From Coprinus comatus (Eukaryota; Basidiomycota; Agaricomycetes; Agaricales; Agaricaceae), in NCBI GenBank assembly GCA_034638255.1, contig JAWPGT010000009.1:310001-374000 (forward strand): a stretch of DNA of 64,000 nucleotides. The letters are read 5' to 3'. The notes under the pieces were generated by a model. That model worked only from the letters and a program-made list of their open reading frames with translations, was not told where the DNA came from and searched no databases. This document shows positions 10,965 through 22,345 of this stretch, one piece after another. Both the position numbers and the translations under genes were made by a program. How positions within the stretch are numbered: position 1 is the stretch's first letter; each line of letters starts with the position of its first letter.

Positions 10965-12908
10965 ATGCGAAGCGTAACGATCTCTGTCATTGCCCTTGCT
11001 GCCTCTGGTGCATTGGCAAACACCAACACAGAAGAACCCAAGCCTACCTTTACTGTACGTGTCGCTCGTCGCGTCGTTATTACATACTCCCCTAACCTTT
11101 AGTCATTAGCCTACCGAAATCAAGGCACCTTTCCTTGAACAATTCACAGAAGACTGGTCAGACCGATGGACACCCTCAGAGGCTACCAAGAAGACCAATG
11201 TCGGCACTGAGACCTTCAGCTATGTCGGCAAATGGGAGGTCGAGGAGCCTGCTTTGGTTGTCATTGAGGGCGACAAGGGTCTTGTAGCAAAGACAAAGGC
11301 TGCCCATCACGCCATCTCAGCACCCTTCGAGAAGCCCATTGACTTCAGCGGCAAGCCTCTTGTTGTACAATATGAAGTCAAGTATCAGAAGGGTGGTAAC
11401 TGCGGTGGTGGCTACGTCAAGCTGTTGGAAGATGGTTTCCAAACTAGTGGAAAGGAATTCTCCGATACCACTCCTTGGGTCGTCATGTTCGGACCTGATT
11501 TAACATGTCCTGGTACCAAGGTATGTGGTTTTGTCGTTGTGTATTGTTGTTCGGTTGATGGAATGATATTCCCCAGGTTCATTTCATCTTCCGCCACAAG
11601 AGCCCCAAGACTGGCGAGGTTGAGGAGAAACACCTTAAACTCGCCCCAAGACCCTCTATTGAAAGATTCACCAATCTTTACACACTCGTTGTTCAGTAAG
11701 TACTGTTATATTTTTGGGATATATGCGTTACTTACTGAGTGTTTTCAGCCCTAATAATACCTATAATGTACTTATCAATGGAGAGCAGGATAAGACTGGA
11801 AGCCTTCTCGAGGACTTCGAACCTGCTGTCAACCCTCCTAAAGAGATCAACGACCCTGAAGACAAGAAGCCTGCGGATTGGGTTGATGATGCTAAGATCC
11901 CAGACCCCGAAGCCACAAAGGTTAGACTAGAAACATTATTTCGTATATTCAATCCATTAATCTTTCTTCCCGAAGCCTGCGGATTGGGATGAAGATGCTC
12001 CTTATGAGATCGTTGACGAGGAAGCCACCAAGCCTGAGGACTGGTTGGATGATGAGCCTTTGTCCATCCCTGACCCCGATGCTACAAAGCCCGAAGAATG
12101 GGATGATGAGGAAGATGGTGATTGGATTGCCCCTACCATTCCTAACCCCAAGTGTTCTGAGGTCTCTGGCTGCGGAGAGTGGAAACGCCCCATGAAGGCC
12201 AACCCAGACTACAAGGGCAAGTGGTACCCCCCTCTCATTGATAACCCCGACTACAAGGGTCCCTGGGCCCCTCGTAAGATCCCCAACCCGGACTACTATG
12301 AAGACCTCACTCCTCTCAAGACTCTTCCCAAGATTGTAAGTATCATAGATCGTTCACTGTAAGCTGCGAAGACTAATATTTTTGTGATAGGGTGGTGTCG
12401 GTATCGAGCTCTGGACTATGACTGAGGATATTCTTTTCGACAACTTGTACATTGGTCACTCTGTTGACGACGCCAAGCAGTTGGCTGCCGAGACTTTCGA
12501 AGTTAAAAAGCCTCTCGAGAACAAGGCTGATTTGCCCGAAGGTGTTACCGAGGAAGATGACGATGAGATTACCTTCAAGGATGACCCCATCTCCTTTATC
12601 CGTGAAAAGATCCTCAACTTTGTTGACCAGGTTAAGGAAGACCCTGTTGACGCCTTCAAGTCTCAACCCGAGACCGGTGCTGCTTTGGCTGCTGCTTTCT
12701 TCACTATCTTCGGTATGCTTGGAGCCTTCTTCGGTGTCTTCGGTAGCTCCCAGAAACCTGTTATTGTCGAGGTGAGTTTTGTCAAACTCAACAGTTGAAC
12801 ATTATATCTAATATGTCTTTGTAGTCTACCAAGAAAACCGAAACGACCCCTGTTGCACCCGCTGGTGATGAGAAGAAGGATGAAACTGGCCTCAAGAAAC
12901 GCAAATAG
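10965..12908 (+). CDS. CNX1: Calnexin, ER lectin chaperone
   Basis: Type I ER membrane chaperone that binds monoglucosylated N-glycans on folding glycoproteins. It starts at 10965 with a signal peptide ([18 protein letters not shown]). The lectin domain follows ([56 protein letters not shown]). The P-domain has several type-1 repeats ([38 protein letters not shown]) and type-2 repeats ([29 protein letters not shown]). Then come [15 protein letters not shown], one membrane span ([20 protein letters not shown]) and a short cytosolic tail ending KKRK, a basic ER-retention-like end. All five or so introns keep frame, and length is normal. No break was seen, unlike SNU114 just upstream. Confidence 0.95.
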
Positions 12909-13210
12909 ACTGTATATAATTTTTGAGTTTGCACTTCTTGTTTTGTTGGGTTATATTGCTTCGCTTCAAGTCTGTTACTAGTTATTAACCTAGTGTACAT
13001 GACCAAAATGACTTGGGAGGGTCAAGGTCGCCGTGGATGTGATGATAGGTGTCGAACATAATATTATTTAATTTCGTTTTCGTTCTATTGGCGTGAGAAG
13101 TTAGTAATCACGGGTCTGCTGATGTGATTCGAATCATAAACGTTTAGGAGTTGCAGTCCATGTACAAGCTTGAGTCTTGTTATCGATCCTTCCGCTCTTT
13201 ACTCGCACAG
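12909..13210. other. Intergenic, 0.3 kb
   Basis: Calnexin 3' UTR and DUS2 promoter/5' UTR are expected here. An in-frame upstream ATG for DUS2 lies at 13151. Nothing else is seen. Confidence 0.4.
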
Positions 13211-14841
13211 ATGACTCGTCGCTCGCATTCACCAGAACTCTCGCCACGACCACAGAAAAAAGCAAAGTTAGACCACCTCACTTCGCAAGATTACAAAAAT
13301 GGGGTATTTCTCGCACCAATGGTCCGGTCTGGAGCTCGTGAGTCTAGGTCATATTGTAAATTCGATCATTGCCAACATCTACTCAGTTCCAACCAGACTT
13401 TTTGCCCTAAAACATGGTGCTACAATGGTCTGGGGTCCAGAAATAGTCGATAAAGCTATTCTCCATTCAAAACGCGAAGTTGACCGTTAGTACAAATCTC
13501 AAGTTACTATTAAAATATCTCGGGCTAAAACCTTTTTATTTTATAGCATTGACAGGTATTATTTCCTACAATGGCGTCTCACGCGCCATTTTCACAACAC
13601 ATCCAATCGAAAAACCCTACTTCATCTACCAACTTGGTTCTGCAGATCCCGAATTAGCAGTTCAAGCTGCCAAAACTGTTATGCAAGATATTTCTGGTAT
13701 CGATTTGAATTGTGGATGTCCAAAACCATTTTCTACACACGCTGGTATGGGTGCTGCGTTATTAACAAATCCGGATTTACTTTGTTCGATACTTGTTGCT
13801 TTAAGAAAAGCAATGCCACCTGAGATTACGGTTTCCGCCAAGATTAGATTGTTACCTTCACAAGAAGATACTTTGAAACTTGTTGAGAGGATTTGTGGAA
13901 CTGGGATTAGTGCGTTGACTGTTCATTGTAGAACTAGGAATATGAGGGATAGGGAGAGAGCGATGATTGAAAGGTTGAGAGAGATTGTTCAGTTTGTGGA
14001 GAATCTTGGGAAGGGTATTGCTGTTGTGGAAAATGGTGATTGTCAAGGATGGGAGGATGCTAAAAGGGTTAGGGAAGTGACTGGTACGTCGTATTTTCAT
14101 TGTTTGTTTTGACAAGGATGTTGAACTCAATTTGGATTTTTCTTTTCTGAAATGTAGGAGCACATTCAGTTATGATTGCAAGAGCTGCAGAAGCGAATCC
14201 AACCTGTTTTGCAGATAAACCTCTCGTTGACCTTGATAAGACATTACTACCATCTTATCTCAGACTTGTGGGTTATCCTGCGTGTCATCTTGTGTCATTT
14301 TATAAACTCATTTTTTGATTTCTTCCAGTCTAAATACCTTGATCATAATTGGAGTCTAACTAAATTCTGCGTCAATCAATTCAAGGGCGACCGTGTCAAA
14401 ATCAAGAAAGCCGAGTCCACTCAAGTCAGACAAAAACTTGCACAAGCAAAAGGATTTGATGTCATTTCAGAATTAGTGAACAATGAATGGACAGGGGAAG
14501 ATGAAATGAAACAAATCGTCGAAACTATTGAGAAAAATCCCCCACGACTCCAAAGGATGTATATCACACCATCCGTCACTTCAACAACTGACACGACAGA
14601 GTCGAATGTCTCGACCTCGATATCACCGACTGCTTTGGAAGTGGCTAAACTACGAGCTTCCGCTACGCCTTCTCTCGACACATACCTTGACACTGTAACA
14701 CCTCAAAATACCCAAAATCCTGAACCTCCAAGTTTGGGTGCTCCTCTCCTTCCTATGAATTTTATGAATACGGATTCACCTCTTACTTTACCGGTTGGTG
14801 ATCCCGTTACGCCTACACCTACACCAGGTGTGACTGTTTAG
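13211..14841 (+). CDS. DUS2: tRNA-dihydrouridine synthase, DUS2/Smm1 type
   Basis: FMN enzyme that reduces uridine 20 of cytosolic tRNAs to dihydrouridine. Conserved blocks in order: VFLAPMVRSGALPTRLFALK, GATMVWGPEIVD, YQLGSADPELAVQAA, GIDLNCGCPKPFSTHAGMG (catalytic Cys in NCGCPK), AKIRLL, LTVHCRTRNMRDRE, VENGDCQGWEDA and MIARAAEANPTCF. Introns at about 13339, 13489, 14081 and 14269 all join in frame. The C-terminal part from about 14330 (SKYLDHNWSLTKFCVNQFKG) ends in a Thr/Pro/Ser-rich tail without a recognisable RNA-binding domain. An ATG at 13151 would add 20 residues (MQSMYKLE...); I prefer 13211 (MTRRSHSPELSP), though the longer form could be organelle-directed. Confidence 0.9.
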
Positions 14842-16322
14842 ATATAGAGGACGCGATTATATTAGATATATGTCTATTTATATTTATTATACGTATTTTT
14901 GTTGCTTTTACGCACTTTCCGTTTTTTTTGTAAAGGAAGTACTAAATTAGACTTGTGATGCAATATAGTCACATATACTATCATTGACCCCAGATGCTCG
15001 TTTTTTCCCACAAGTTCGTATTTTGATTTTTCAAACACTTTCATCCAACATACTTTACTTCTTGTTTGGTATTTCGAATCCAGGACCTTAAGTACACTGT
15101 TCTATTAAATTCGTTTACCAAAATTCAATAAACTGAAGGACTGACTTTTTTGTGTGTTGCCACTCTTGCCAAGGCCGGCATAGTGGACTACCAAAGACCA
15201 TCAATTAATTTGATCGTGATGATCGCTTTTTGATATGATCGGTGCTTAAAATAACTTGGTGTTGCAAAACCAGTCCGCGGACTTTGAATTATCAATAATT
15301 AGTCACGATCATGCGCACCGTTACGAAACGAACTTCTGGGGAAAACGAACATCTGGTCAATTACAGTATGGAATGTGTGCATATGAACCTTCGCAAGTCT
15401 CTTCAAAGGTTCCTCGTCCTTGAGTATGTGATACAGACCTCGTCGTTTTGTAGCCTTTTGCAAATTGCAACTCCTCGACCGTACATAGTACCCGTCTCAG
15501 AATTATCCCGGGCCCTGGGATTAGTTAGGGTTAGCTTTCTACATAACCGACGGTTCACTTTTATTCCCATGTTATCAAATGACCATCCGTGGTCTAGCAA
15601 GTGACGGGCGTGTCCAAATGTTCCCCATTAATCTTCGTATCGTTAAAAACTTGGCTGCTAACCCATATTAGCCTTATGATTTGATATCTATCGGCATGTA
15701 CCTTTGCTCAAATATGACTTCATGCATTCTATGATTATAATCAGAAGAACCCCCAACTGTCAAGCTTTCAAGCATCAACCCTTTAACCGGATAGATTCTG
15801 CCCATATATACACACGCTTGGAAGTTTTTTGTAGATGCGATACAGCAAAAAACAAACTGTGTGTCTGATGAGAGAATTTATTCCAGAGAGCTCTATGCGA
15901 CCTTCACCGGATATTCTTGGGATAGCAGGACGGCAGAAAGTAGGAGAGAGTCCTTCGTTGCGCTGCCCCCGCTGAGTGCTTCCATTGTCGGGGATGCTTC
16001 TGTTTTTAAGACACTCCATCCGACCCATACTCACCTTGAAGGCTATCGTCAGAAGGTGTACTGTTGAGGGCTTTGCAAAGTTTTTGTATTACCTCAAAAG
16101 ATCGGACTGTACCCGGAACAACCATGTTAACAAATCAATAATAGCACAACTCGTCGTGCCATCGTTAGTGTTTCACCAAATAGATGACCTTGAACTCTAC
16201 GATCTACCTCCGTACCATAAAGTCAGCCTCCTGTTCAAATTAAGGGGAATGTTAGAACATGATGATGGTCAGTTCCTCCCTGAGAATACAAATAGATATG
16301 AAAGGTGATATCGAAAATATGT
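14842..16322. other. Intergenic, 1.5 kb, no gene recognised
   Basis: AT-rich DNA. A plus-strand open frame of 97 codons (15311-15604) and shorter ones near 15860-16070 show no domain, repeat or splice support. The DPH4 3' UTR lies at the right end. Confidence 0.4.
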
Positions 16323-16781
16323 CTAACAAAAAAGCGTACCCCCATCACTTTCTTGGACCTCATACCCAACCCAAACCACCTCCGAACAATTATTACACCC
16401 AACCATATGTTGCCCTTTTTCCATTTCTCCATCGCATATTTGATATGTGCCACCACACCGACAAGGATATTGCCAAATATCATCCTTCCCCTCCAAATCT
16501 AACTGAGTGAAGTCCTCCAATGAGATGACCTGTGCTGGTCTAGGAGTATGACCATTTGTCTCTTGCCGCAGAGAAGCATCGTATTCTGAACGAGAAAGAG
16601 GAGAAGCTAATGTTGCGAAAGCTTCATTCAACAATGCGACGTCGAGCAATTCTTGTTTGAGAAGAGCCATATTCACATTTTTGTCTGGATGATGTTTGAG
16701 AAGGAGTTGGTGGTATCTGGTTTTAATTTCAGCGAAGGATGCATTTCGAGGCAAGGACAGGACATGGTAGTAGTCGATCAT
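16323..16781 (-). CDS. DPH4: Diphthamide biosynthesis J-protein Dph4/Jjj3
   Basis: Single-exon protein of about 150 residues. The N-terminal J domain (IDYYHVLSLPRNASFAEIK, HHPDKN with the invariant HPD, LLNEAFATLASPLSRSEYD) is followed by a DPH-type zinc-binding domain: PCRCGGTYQIC, then GCNNCSEVVWVGYE. This J domain plus CSL-type zinc finger is specific to Dph4/Jjj3. That protein acts with Dph3 and Hsp70 in the first step of diphthamide formation on elongation factor 2. The start at 16781 (MIDYYHVL) places the J domain at the usual N-terminal position. An upstream in-frame ATG at 16829 would add 16 residues (MQNGLMHMTK...). No introns were seen. Confidence 0.9.
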   Translation of the reverse strand: MIDYYHVLSLPRNASFAEIKTRYHQLLLKHHPDKNVNMALLKQELLDVALLNEAFATLASPLSRSEYDASLRQETNGHTPRPAQVISLEDFTQLDLEGKDDIWQYPCRCGGTYQICDGEMEKGQHMVGCNNCSEVVWVGYEVQESDGGTLFC

Positions 16782-17593
16782 CAGAGAGAGACTCAAGTGC
16801 TTAGTCATGTGCATGAGGCCATTTTGCACGGGCTCATATCTAACGATGCTATCCGCTCATGACATGACGTAGATGACGTATTGGAAGTTTCAAAGTCACC
16901 AGAACATTGGGATGACAAGTAGAATAGGTCCATGCAAAACGAGCAATAGCAATATAGGAGCGGGTATCGGTAAGGGACGTTGGAATGAATCTCCATCATA
17001 CGCGATGAATGATAATCCACGGAAAGTATTTTGGACAGGCCTGTCAATGACATGTTTGCCCCCGATCGAAACTTGGAAGTGTGCACGAAAATTCACGATG
17101 GTGTGAGATATATTGCAGACACCAATCTGCATATTAAAGGGCGATGAATATGTAGGCAAGAGAAGGTCTGGATGGAAGTTCCGAATCGTTATAAAGCTTG
17201 TTGGTGCTTCTAAATATATCAGTGAAGGATGCAGTGATGCGCCTTCTAAGAAGAATCTCACGTAACCCCGTGACGCTGCAGCAGTAAGGCTTGGTAGGCA
17301 ATGTTCCGGTACGAGAATACGTACTAAATATTATGTTGATTTGTTTTTAATCCGACCTGAAGGTTTTCATTTCCAGTGAAACAGCGCTCTTTGCCGCCTC
17401 GCATTACATAGTATATACATCGTAAATAGACAGTACAGCTACTGCAGCATGGAATAAAATGTGTCATTGAGACGACCAACTTGATCGCTCGTGTTGTGAA
17501 CTTGTGATTAGCTCAGCATATCGACGTCAGACAATGCCAAACCTCTGTCAAGGGGTGATGCGTTATAGTATACACTAGCCTAATATAGGCATT

Positions 17594-17658
17594 TGTTTAC
17601 CTATTCCATTCCTCGAGGCCTGCTAATTTTGTTTCTTCCCTGATTTTGTATTTCGGGG
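17594..17658 (+). promoter_or_regulatory. 65-bp element shared by hydrophobin promoters
   Basis: Matches 42076-42140 with the same order and spacing: 'gtttacctatt.cattc' at the left and 'ttcccctga/tttccctgattttg.atttcgg'-like sequence at the right, with a diverged middle. It lies about 275 bp before this ATG and about 360 bp before the 42438 ATG. It may be a transcription factor site or just duplicated promoter DNA. Confidence 0.5.
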
Positions 17659-17770
17659 ACATCCAGACATAATGTTTTACGACAGAAAGCATGGATAGAA
17701 CGAGGATAGACCGTAAACGTACGATAGTTATGGTAATTTGCCTAGGCCTCGAGGGTTTCCTTGAAAGAAG

Positions 17771-17777
17771 TATAAAA
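17771..17777 (+). promoter_or_regulatory. TATA box of hydrophobin 1
   Basis: TATAAAA lies about 100 bp upstream of the ATG at 17872, the usual spacing for a highly expressed fungal secreted-protein gene. Confidence 0.7.
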
Positions 17778-17871
17778 GCCTGTCATGTTTAACCACCATT
17801 CCTTCAGTTCGAACTCCTTTGCCAACGACTTCTAACGACTACTACTCAGACTCTTTCTAAACTAAATAAAG

Positions 17872-18252
17872 ATGTACGCCAAAATCATTGCCTTCACCAC
17901 CCTCTTCACCCTCGCCATTGCTGCCCCCGGTGGCATCAACAACTCTTGCAACGTCGGCCAGCAATACTGCTGCAACTCCGTCCAAAATGCTCAAAGCGTT
18001 GATGCGACCAAGGCCATTGCTGGCCTTGCCAATGTCGACGTCGGTGCCATCACCGGCCAAGTCGGTCTTACCTGCACACCTCTCAGTGTTATCGGTGTTG
18101 GTGGCAACAGCTGGTTAGTTTTTGATTGTTTTAATTCAATAAACCAAAGCTGACGACTCTCTATTAGCAATGCTCAACCCACATGCTGCTCCGGAAACAA
18201 CTTCAACGGCCTTGTTGTCGTTGGTTGCTCTCCCATTGCTGTCAACCTCTAA
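17872..18252 (+). CDS. Class I hydrophobin 1
   Basis: 108-residue secreted surface protein. The signal peptide is MYAKIIAFTTLFTLAIAA. The mature part has eight cysteines in the class I pattern C-x6-CC-x33-C-x12-C-x5-CC-x12-C (residues 26, 33, 34, 68, 81, 87, 88 and 101). One short intron interrupts the codon of the fifth cysteine: GGNS|CNAQPTCC. Hydrophobins assemble into amphipathic monolayers at air-water and wall surfaces of aerial hyphae and fruit bodies. The protein differs at only a few positions from the two copies at 41.4 and 42.4 kb (for example KIIAFTTLFTL versus KLVAFATFFTL in the signal peptide). A GH17 gene follows about 2 kb downstream in the same orientation, as at the second locus. 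Confidence 0.95.
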
Positions 18253-18533
18253 TTTCCATACTTACGTTTGATACCCATCGATTGTATACTTTTATATACA
18301 ATCGTTAATGTTTTCGGATTGCATTTCACTCTCAGTCGTACCCTTGAGTAAATACTGAGGCCTTATGAGGTCATCTCATGTAAATTTGGGCAACGTTCAA
18401 TAACTCATACACTACATTCTCAGGAGTCAGGACTCATTGGAAAAAAGGAGAACATGAAGTAAAGAACAAACATTCAACATTTGCACTTCTAAGATTACTA
18501 CAAATTATGTAGGAAAGAGACATGCTGTAAATA

Positions 18534-18878
18534 TTAAGAATACAAAACGTTGATCATGTCTGTTGAATGCTCGGCCCGCTCGTTAAGCGGCAAGCCAAAA
18601 GCGAGATCAAGCTGAGGTCCACGACGAACATTGACATCGCGTCGGCAGCCTTCATCTGAAATATCTCCACCAAGAACTGGTCCAAGGATAGAAACCAGTT
18701 GTGGTTCGCGTTTCTCTGCACGATCCGTGTGTATATCTCATGCTTCTTCCTCGGCATGGGGAGGGAGTAAATGTCCTGTAATTTGCTCCCTTACATTTCC
18801 AACATCGAGCAATGGGTTTTTTTTTATACAGGTTTGTCCCGGGTTCAATACCAATGCCAGTACCCAGACAGTATCTAG
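18534..18878 (-). pseudogene. Unidentified coding-like relic
   Basis: One minus-strand frame is open for about 115 codons except for one TGA. It begins with a hydrophobic stretch (TVWVLALVLNPG), then NPLLDVGNVREQITGHLLPP, AEEEA, the TGA, DIHTDRAEKREPQLVSILGP, VLGGDISDEGCRRDVNVRRG, PQLDLAFGLPLNERAEH and STDMINVLYS before the stop at 18534-18536. Composition looks like protein rather than spacer, with hydrophilic and charged residues at plausible intervals. No ATG or splice structure was found upstream and I do not recognise the family. It may be the 3' end of a decayed gene. Confidence 0.3.
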
Positions 18879-20158
18879 CCTTTATTGGACATGTCAGCAA
18901 CAGCGTGTTTTAGTTTCTAGTAGTATACCTCCCAAGCTACAATACATTTGGATTTCCAGTGCCCGTTCCGAATCATTGACTTTCAACCCGCTTTGCCTCG
19001 ACCTCTAATAACTTTTGAAGTAGAGTTGTGATGGTTTCTTCTTTCTGATACAGCTCTTTTCCATACTCTGTTACTGTCACTTGGGTGCCTCAAGGAAATC
19101 GTTACAATTCAGACATTCAATGAGCAATACTAATAATCGATTAACCCCAGGTTCCGCTTAGATGGTCTATACCACGTGGATAGTTTCCAGATCTAAGCTT
19201 TTCAATACTACATCAGGAAGTCCTTCACGACCACGAGGCTATGAGCAAAAAAAAATACATAAGATGAAACAACATTCACTGTAAACTATGTTAAACGTTC
19301 ACATGGGGACATGTTGGTGTTGTTGTGTCCACATTGCATATGTTCAAAACATTCAAATTTTATCTGTTTCAGTTACTATTTAAAATATAAGTCAGTTGTC
19401 AGAAGGAATGCTTTTTCAAAGTTTCAAAAAACGGTTTTCACTCTGTACTCTGTCAGAAGGCCTGTCAAGATTAGTCGACAATATAACAACACTTTGATCC
19501 GGCGGCATGGTATGTATTTGATATTTCAGGGTTACCAAGCAACTTCCTTTATGCGACTCTAATGGAAGAGACAAAAAATAGCACACGGCGTAGGCTACAA
19601 GGACCTGATGGTGGAGAAAATATGCATCTAGAATAAGGAATATATATAATCCCGGGCTATGTCTGGACTGGAATCATTCGTACTACATGTGGACGCTCGG
19701 AGTAGTGGACGACCTCTGGCTGAATGGATTAACAACCTTAACAATACCATTCTCGATACATTCGACTTCACCCATTCTGGTAGTGTTATTCCGCCCTTGT
19801 CGCATAACAATTCGTATTACAAGGCGAAGACTACGACTACACTGTATATAAAAGCGATCATCCGGGCACAAAATCATGATGTTTAGCAGAATCCGTCACA
19901 GTAATATCCGACTGGCATGTTTGGGTTCCCACAAGGGTATGATATAGCCGACAATGTCAAAAATCCATGCTCCTTGGAGTACTTCCGCAAGGCCTTGAAC
20001 TTTGAATAGATCGCTTGGTATTTCGTAGTTGCGGATAATTCAGTTGACACATGGTTTAAATTGTCCACTTCTTGGTTTGTGGACATACTGGGATAGAGCA
20101 TGCTCTATGTGGCCAGAATCCGAAATGCGAACTCGTCTGCGATGTGGGTATACTCCAC

Positions 20159-20167
20159 TATATAAAA
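20159..20167 (+). promoter_or_regulatory. TATA box of GH17 gene 1
   Basis: TATATAAAAG-type box about 90 bp before the ATG at 20251. Confidence 0.6.
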
Positions 20168-20250
20168 GACTACCATGAGGGAAGATATCTTTAGTGAATC
20201 ACTCCTAGTGTTTTCTCCTCTTCTACTCGTGAAGGATCTCAAATTCACAA

Positions 20251-21516
20251 ATGAAATCTCAAATTCTCGCCGGTGTACTTGCATTCCTCGCTTCGTCTGC
20301 TACAGCGTCAAATCATTTCTACGGTCTCACCGTCTCCAATGCTATTGGAAATAACGGCGCATACACTTGCCGTACACAGGACCAAGTCAGTAACTTTTTT
20401 TTCCAAATCATGGAAAATACAACGACTCATCGGCTATCTAATTTTCAGTGGAACTCGGTTGCCACTACTGCCAGAAATGAAGGCTTCACAGCCATTCGTA
20501 TCCTAGGTTTCGACTGTGATGCTCTCAACAGGGCTTCTATTGCTGCTGCTGCTAGTGGTATCAGGGTTATGGCAGGCATTTATGTCTCCGTCAGTACTAA
20601 TATAAGATGATACCAACACTATAGTTGCTGATGCATTACCTCCATACTAGGGCACAATCGCTTCTGCCATTACACAAATAAAGTAAATATTGAGATATTA
20701 CAACACAAAGTGGAAGTGGAAAACTAACCAAAAATCCTAGTAATGAAGTCCAAGATTTCCGAACTGCATACGGAAGATTCGGTGCTGGTCGTTATGTTGG
20801 TTTAACCATCGGGAATGAAGTAAACGATTCTGTGGGTGCGATTATGGCCAAAGTTTACGACGTGCGAGGTAAGGGTTTCACTATTTTACCACTCACGACC
20901 ATTATTATAGATCATTGATTTATTTATTTTTTTCAAAAAAGGATACCTTGGATCTGTGGGTGTAACCACCCCCGTATCAACAGTACACACTTGGGTTCAA
21001 ATCCGCGACAATCCAGCTTTATGTGGTGCTGACTTTGTTGGTGCAAACGCACAGTAAGTTCTTAACCTATTTGCATGGCCATTTTATCATTCGGTTCTGA
21101 TAACGACAACAAATTACCTAGTGCATTCTACGATGGTGGTCGTACATCTGGCCAAACTGGTGACTTCGTTTTCAAGACCGTGAGACCAGCACTGCAGGCC
21201 GCATGTCCCGGAAAGAAGATTTACATTACTGAGTAAGTTGCATACCCCCCGCCCTCAATCAATACACATATTTAAATTAAATACGCATAGATCTGGATGG
21301 GCTTCTCGAGGTGGAAGTAATGGTGCTGCAGTTGCTTCTGTTGCCGATGAACGTAATGCACTCCTTAACTTGAACTGTGCATGTAGGGACGATACGAGTG
21401 TTTCAGTATTTGCCTTTGAGTATGATGACCAGACGTGGAAGGGTAATGACTGGGAGAGGAGCTTTGGCATCATCGGAAAGATTGGGCTTACTAGTGATAT
21501 CTTCAATATTTGTTAG
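20251..21516 (+). CDS. Secreted GH17 glucanase 1 (Bgl2/Scw-like)
   Basis: Seven exons encode a protein of about 285 residues. The signal peptide (MKSQILAGVLAFLASSATA) is followed by a GH17 TIM-barrel: FYGLTVSNAIGNNGAYTCR, FTAIRILGFDCDALN, VMAGIYVSGTIASAI, YVGLTIGNEVNDS (acid/base Glu in GNEV), HTWVQIRDNPALCGAD, ANAHAFYDGGRTSG, KKIYITESGWASRGG (nucleophile Glu in TESGW), and CACRDDTSVSVFAFEYDDQT near the end. It should cleave or transglycosylate beta-1,3-glucan in the fungal wall. The intron before the nucleophile splits the Glu codon, and the same split occurs in the paralog at 44.1 kb. There is no C-terminal anchor, so the enzyme is probably soluble or loosely wall-bound. It follows hydrophobin 1 by 2 kb. 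Confidence 0.92.
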
Positions 21517-22345
21517 GTTCTCATTATCTCTTGTTAATCAATAATTAATAAATGACATTAATGCATCAATGCATCGATCTATTAATATCTTCTTTGCCTA
21601 CAACCAGAAACCTCTTACTTTGATACTCCTCATAGTCACAGCATTGTACGATTGCAGTTCATTAATCAAACTAAGCTAGAAAGCATGAGCAAAACTTGGG
21701 AACCTGGAAACCAGAGATAAACCACCGCGAATTTGTGAAATACTAAATCATTACCCAGTTCTACAAGTAAAATATTGTAGTTGGGTATTAATCCGAGACC
21801 AAGCCAGTTAACCAACTATAGTACCTCGAAAGAAGATTATAGCTTACGCAGGGAATAGTGTATGGAAGAACGGGTCGAAGGATCAAAAAGGAAAGAAAGT
21901 ATACAACAGAAAACGGATGCAAAGGAACGTGGATGTCGAATATAAACAGAAAAAAGTTATGAATGAATGTGTGGTTTGGTAACGATACTTGAAGACACTG
22001 TCGATGAATTGCAAAAAGAAAGATGAAAACGTGTTCGAGATGAACAGTCATGATTACTGTTCGGATATAAATATGGGTTTGAGAGGGAAAACTATGACTG
22101 AATGTTTATAATAACACAATAAAATGAGAATATGGATAAATTTCCTTGTTGCATGAGTTGTTGAAGTGTGGATAAAATAAATGATGAGTGGGAGAGAGAA
22201 TGTCGATGATGAGACGCGACGTCAATGAAATATGTAACCTAAAAATCAAGTCTATAAAAAGCAGGGATGCAAGAAATATCAACATACATGAGAGGAAAAT
22301 CCTCGAGCAATTGGCAGCCGGTGATGAGGCAGCCCAACGCTAAAG
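21517..22345. other. Intergenic, convergent gene ends
   Basis: Lies between the 3' ends of GH17 gene 1 (plus) and the TBC gene (minus). AT-rich; only 3' UTR sequence is expected and nothing else is recognised. Confidence 0.45.

Larger units (their letters stand above)
16782..17871. other. Intergenic between DPH4 and hydrophobin 1
   Basis: Contains the hydrophobin promoter with the conserved element at 17594-17658 and a TATA box at 17771. A minus-strand 121-codon open frame (16896-17261) has a proline-rich, very hydrophobic C-terminus but matches no family I know; I do not call it a gene. Confidence 0.45.
18253..20250. other. Intergenic between hydrophobin 1 and GH17 gene 1
   Basis: Holds the hydrophobin 3' UTR, a coding-like relic on the minus strand (18534-18878, listed separately) and the GH17 promoter with a TATA box near 20159. 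A 76-codon open frame at 19659-19886 has no recognisable features. Confidence 0.4.

Noticed and set aside
16896..17261. 121-codon minus-strand open frame with hydrophobic C-terminus
   Set aside because: No start context, domain, repeat or splice partner; the length is possible by chance in this composition.
18631..19008. 125-codon plus-strand frame
   Set aside because: Opposite strand of the relic at 18534-18878; composition less protein-like than the minus frame.
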